Below, piece by piece: positions 23,000 to 24,282 of a DNA stretch of 24,282 bases. Source of the DNA: Bacteroidetes bacterium UBA4414 (GTDB lineage Bacteria; Bacteroidota; Bacteroidia; Chitinophagales; Chitinophagaceae). Within the stretch, counting starts at the first letter, position 1, and each line of letters starts with the position of its first letter. The position numbers were made by a program, and so were the translations under genes. The DNA lies in assembly GCA_002389765.1 (NCBI GenBank), contig DGQM01000022.1:271-24552 (forward strand). The letters run 5' to 3'. The notes under the pieces were generated by a model that was given only the letters and a program-made list of their open reading frames with translations, made no database searches and had not been told where the DNA came from.

Positions 23000-23548
23000 T
23001 TAAAGCTGTGTAGCAGTGTAAACTACATCTGTAGTATATGTACCTGCAGGATAAGTGAAACCAGGTTCAGCTTCATACTTCACGCTGAAAGTTTGGTTAC
23101 CACCATTCAAACCGTTAGCTATCAGGTTAGCTGCTGTGTTGCTCATCGGAGTGTAAGCAGTAGTGCTGAATGGAGAAGCAATAGTACCACCTGTACCGTT
23201 AGCCATTACTTTCAGGCCCAGTACGCTTACAGGCATTACAGGAGCAGGTGTTGTAGAACCTGTGTAAGTAAATGATGCACCACTTGTTTTTACAGTAACG
23301 CCAAATTTTTTGTTAGAACGTACTTTCAGTTCTTGTGTACCAGACTCTACACCGTTTGCATAATCGTTCACTGTGTTGAAAGCCAGATTAACTGTAGCAC
23401 CTGTTGCAGAGCTGTTGCCTGTGAAAGTCAGCTCGATAGCGTTGCTCAGGTTCAGGTTTACTGTTTGTGTAGCTGTAGAAGATGCGTTCTGTGCTTTAGA
23501 AGCGAAACCTACGATTGACAGTGCTGCGATTGCGATTACTTTTTTCAT
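23000..23548 (-). CDS. Small secreted beta-rich protein, paralogue B
   Basis: 182 residues, aligned with paralogue A from end to end with one-residue gaps (an extra Ser after the signal peptide, one Gly missing in PVSVLGLK). The signal peptide is MKKVIAIAALSIVGFASKAQ. Stretches such as TATQTVNLNLSNAIELTFTG, NLAFNTVNDYANGV and GFTYPAGTYT are identical to A. Differences cluster in the segments around residues 68-74, 88-93 and 128-137, which would be exposed loops. It has its own terminator and a long (about 110-base) leader of CAAACAAA-like sequence. Confidence 0.88.
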   Translation of the reverse strand: MKKVIAIAALSIVGFASKAQNASSTATQTVNLNLSNAIELTFTGNSSATGATVNLAFNTVNDYANGVESGTQELKVRSNKKFGVTVKTSGASFTYTGSTTPAPVMPVSVLGLKVMANGTGGTIASPFSTTAYTPMSNTAANLIANGLNGGNQTFSVKYEAEPGFTYPAGTYTTDVVYTATQL

Positions 23549-23663
23549 TGTGTTTGTTTGTTTTTTGTTTTGTTAATTGATGAATTGTTTGTGTATAATT
23601 TTTTTGTTTGTTTTTGCTGCCTTACGGGGCTGCTGTGTTTTTTGTTTGTTTGTTTTGATGATG

Positions 23664-23671
23664 CAAACATA
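23664..23671 (-). promoter_or_regulatory. -7 box of secreted paralogue B (diverged shared promoter)
   Basis: TATGTTTG on the minus strand fits TAnnTTTG in full. GGGGTG precedes it and CATCATC follows, in the same register as in the 15.5 kb promoter, but the -33 region reads TGTG instead of TTTG. GTAAACCG and GTTAACC further upstream (23731-23747) resemble 15417-15434. Confidence 0.5.
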
Positions 23672-23784
23672 CATCCGCAAACACCCCTGTCACATCACTA
23701 ACATTAGTAGTTCTTATCCCTATCCTCTTGGTTAACAAACGGTTTACAAAACATTATCTGTAATCGCTGAAATACAGACATAGC

Positions 23785-23812
23785 AAAAGAGCGTCCTTAC
23801 GGGGACGCTCTT
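23785..23812 (-). terminator. Terminator of secreted paralogue C
   Basis: A perfect 10-bp stem AAGAGCGTCC (23787-23796) against GGACGCTCTT (23803-23812) with a 6-base loop. On the minus strand the T run is short (TTTT). It lies 22 bases after the paralogue C stop. Confidence 0.75.
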
Positions 23813-23834
23813 AATATTATATATGTAGTATAGA

Positions 23835-24282
23835 TTATTGCTGAGTAGCAGTGTAAACTACATCTACAGTGTAAGTACCTGCTGGGTAAGTGAAGCCCGG
23901 AGTTGCATTGTACATTACGCTGAATGTTTGGTTACCACCGTTCAAACCGTTAGCTATCAGGTTAGCAGCAGTAGATGACAAGCTTGTGTAACCTGCAAAT
24001 GTACCTGCGATAGTACCACCTGTACCGTTTGCACTTACTTTAAGACCCAGAACACCGGAAACAGGCATTACAGGAGCAGGTGTAGTAGAACCTGTGTATG
24101 AGAAACTTGCGTTGTTAGTTTTTACTGTTACGTCGAATTTTTTGTTAGAACGTACTTTCAGTTCTTGTGCAGACGACTGAACACCGTTTGCATAATCGTT
24201 AACTGTGTTGAAAGCCAGGTTAACCGCTGCACCTGTTGCAGTTCCTGATCCTGTGAATGTCAACTCGATTGCGTTGCTCAGA
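23835..24282 (-). CDS. Small secreted beta-rich protein, paralogue C (5' part outside the window)
   Basis: The visible 149 residues begin in the middle of the LSNAIELTFTG segment and align with paralogues A and B through to YTATQQ. The frame is open to the window edge, so the signal peptide and start lie beyond 24282. An internal start at the TTG near 24263 would cut the conserved domain and is not credible. Compared with A and B, one segment is shorter and different (TIAGTFAGYTSLSS where A has TIASPFSASAFSTLTS), and one residue is FDVTVKT instead of FGVTVKT. The upstream promoter cannot be seen. Confidence 0.88.
   Translation of the reverse strand, partial: LSNAIELTFTGSGTATGAAVNLAFNTVNDYANGVQSSAQELKVRSNKKFDVTVKTNNASFSYTGSTTPAPVMPVSGVLGLKVSANGTGGTIAGTFAGYTSLSSTAANLIANGLNGGNQTFSVMYNATPGFTYPAGTYTVDVVYTATQQ

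Noticed and set aside
23616..23635. GC-rich stretch in the paralogue B leader as a riboswitch or attenuator hairpin
   Set aside because: Its arms pair over only about three bases; the core (CCTTACGGGG) also appears in the paralogue C terminator but does not form a stable stem here.

Overview
The window looks like a chromosomal segment of a Bacteroidota bacterium, most likely Chitinophagales/Chitinophagaceae. The grounds are a type IX secretion (Por) C-terminal sorting domain, promoters of the TAnnTTTG type, near absence of Shine-Dalgarno sites, a b558-type sdhCAB operon, SPII lipoproteins and moderate GC. No rRNA, tRNA, CRISPR array, transposase or integrase is visible.

Layout. 1-2016 (minus): a DUF4105/Lnb-like membrane protein, an alpha/beta hydrolase and the start of a third secreted or membrane protein, coupled by short overlaps. 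2078-5577 (minus): succinate dehydrogenase/fumarate reductase sdhC-sdhA-sdhB with a recognisable promoter and terminator. 5752-10379 (minus): a five-gene unit of ddl, a PASTA protein, a T9SS-sorted protein, a rhodanese and an unknown acidic protein, ended by a hairpin. 10483-11826 (minus): a second alpha/beta hydrolase and a small lipoprotein. 11927-13201 (plus): the tRNA methylthiotransferase mtaB.

13202-14942 is the accessory part. An AT-rich orphan TIR-domain gene is bracketed by inward-facing GTCATTG-type repeats. Beyond these, on both sides, lie clusters of a roughly 61-69 bp repeat built from TTTGTCC and GGACAA blocks. 14943-15302 is a small membrane protein. 15303-15783 holds a very short gene on the plus strand (30 codons, one membrane helix) with its own promoter and terminator.

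15784-20655 (minus): exonuclease III with a haem-binding-domain protein, and an S9 peptidase with an Ig-like lipoprotein. 20774-22088 (plus): a glutathione peroxidase and a lipoprotein with two CxxCH motifs preceded by a GTGA-N6-TCAC palindrome. 22175-24282 (minus): three tandem, nearly identical genes for small secreted proteins, the last cut by the window edge.

The most striking observation is regulatory. The promoter of the 30-codon gene at 15.5 kb and that of the first tandem paralogue at 22.8 kb share TTTGGCAAAGGGG, a fixed 21-base spacer, TGCATCTTTGTATCA and GTTAAGC boxes in register. The second paralogue has a diverged version. This suggests one small regulon joining an uncharacterised membrane micropeptide with a family of abundant secreted proteins.
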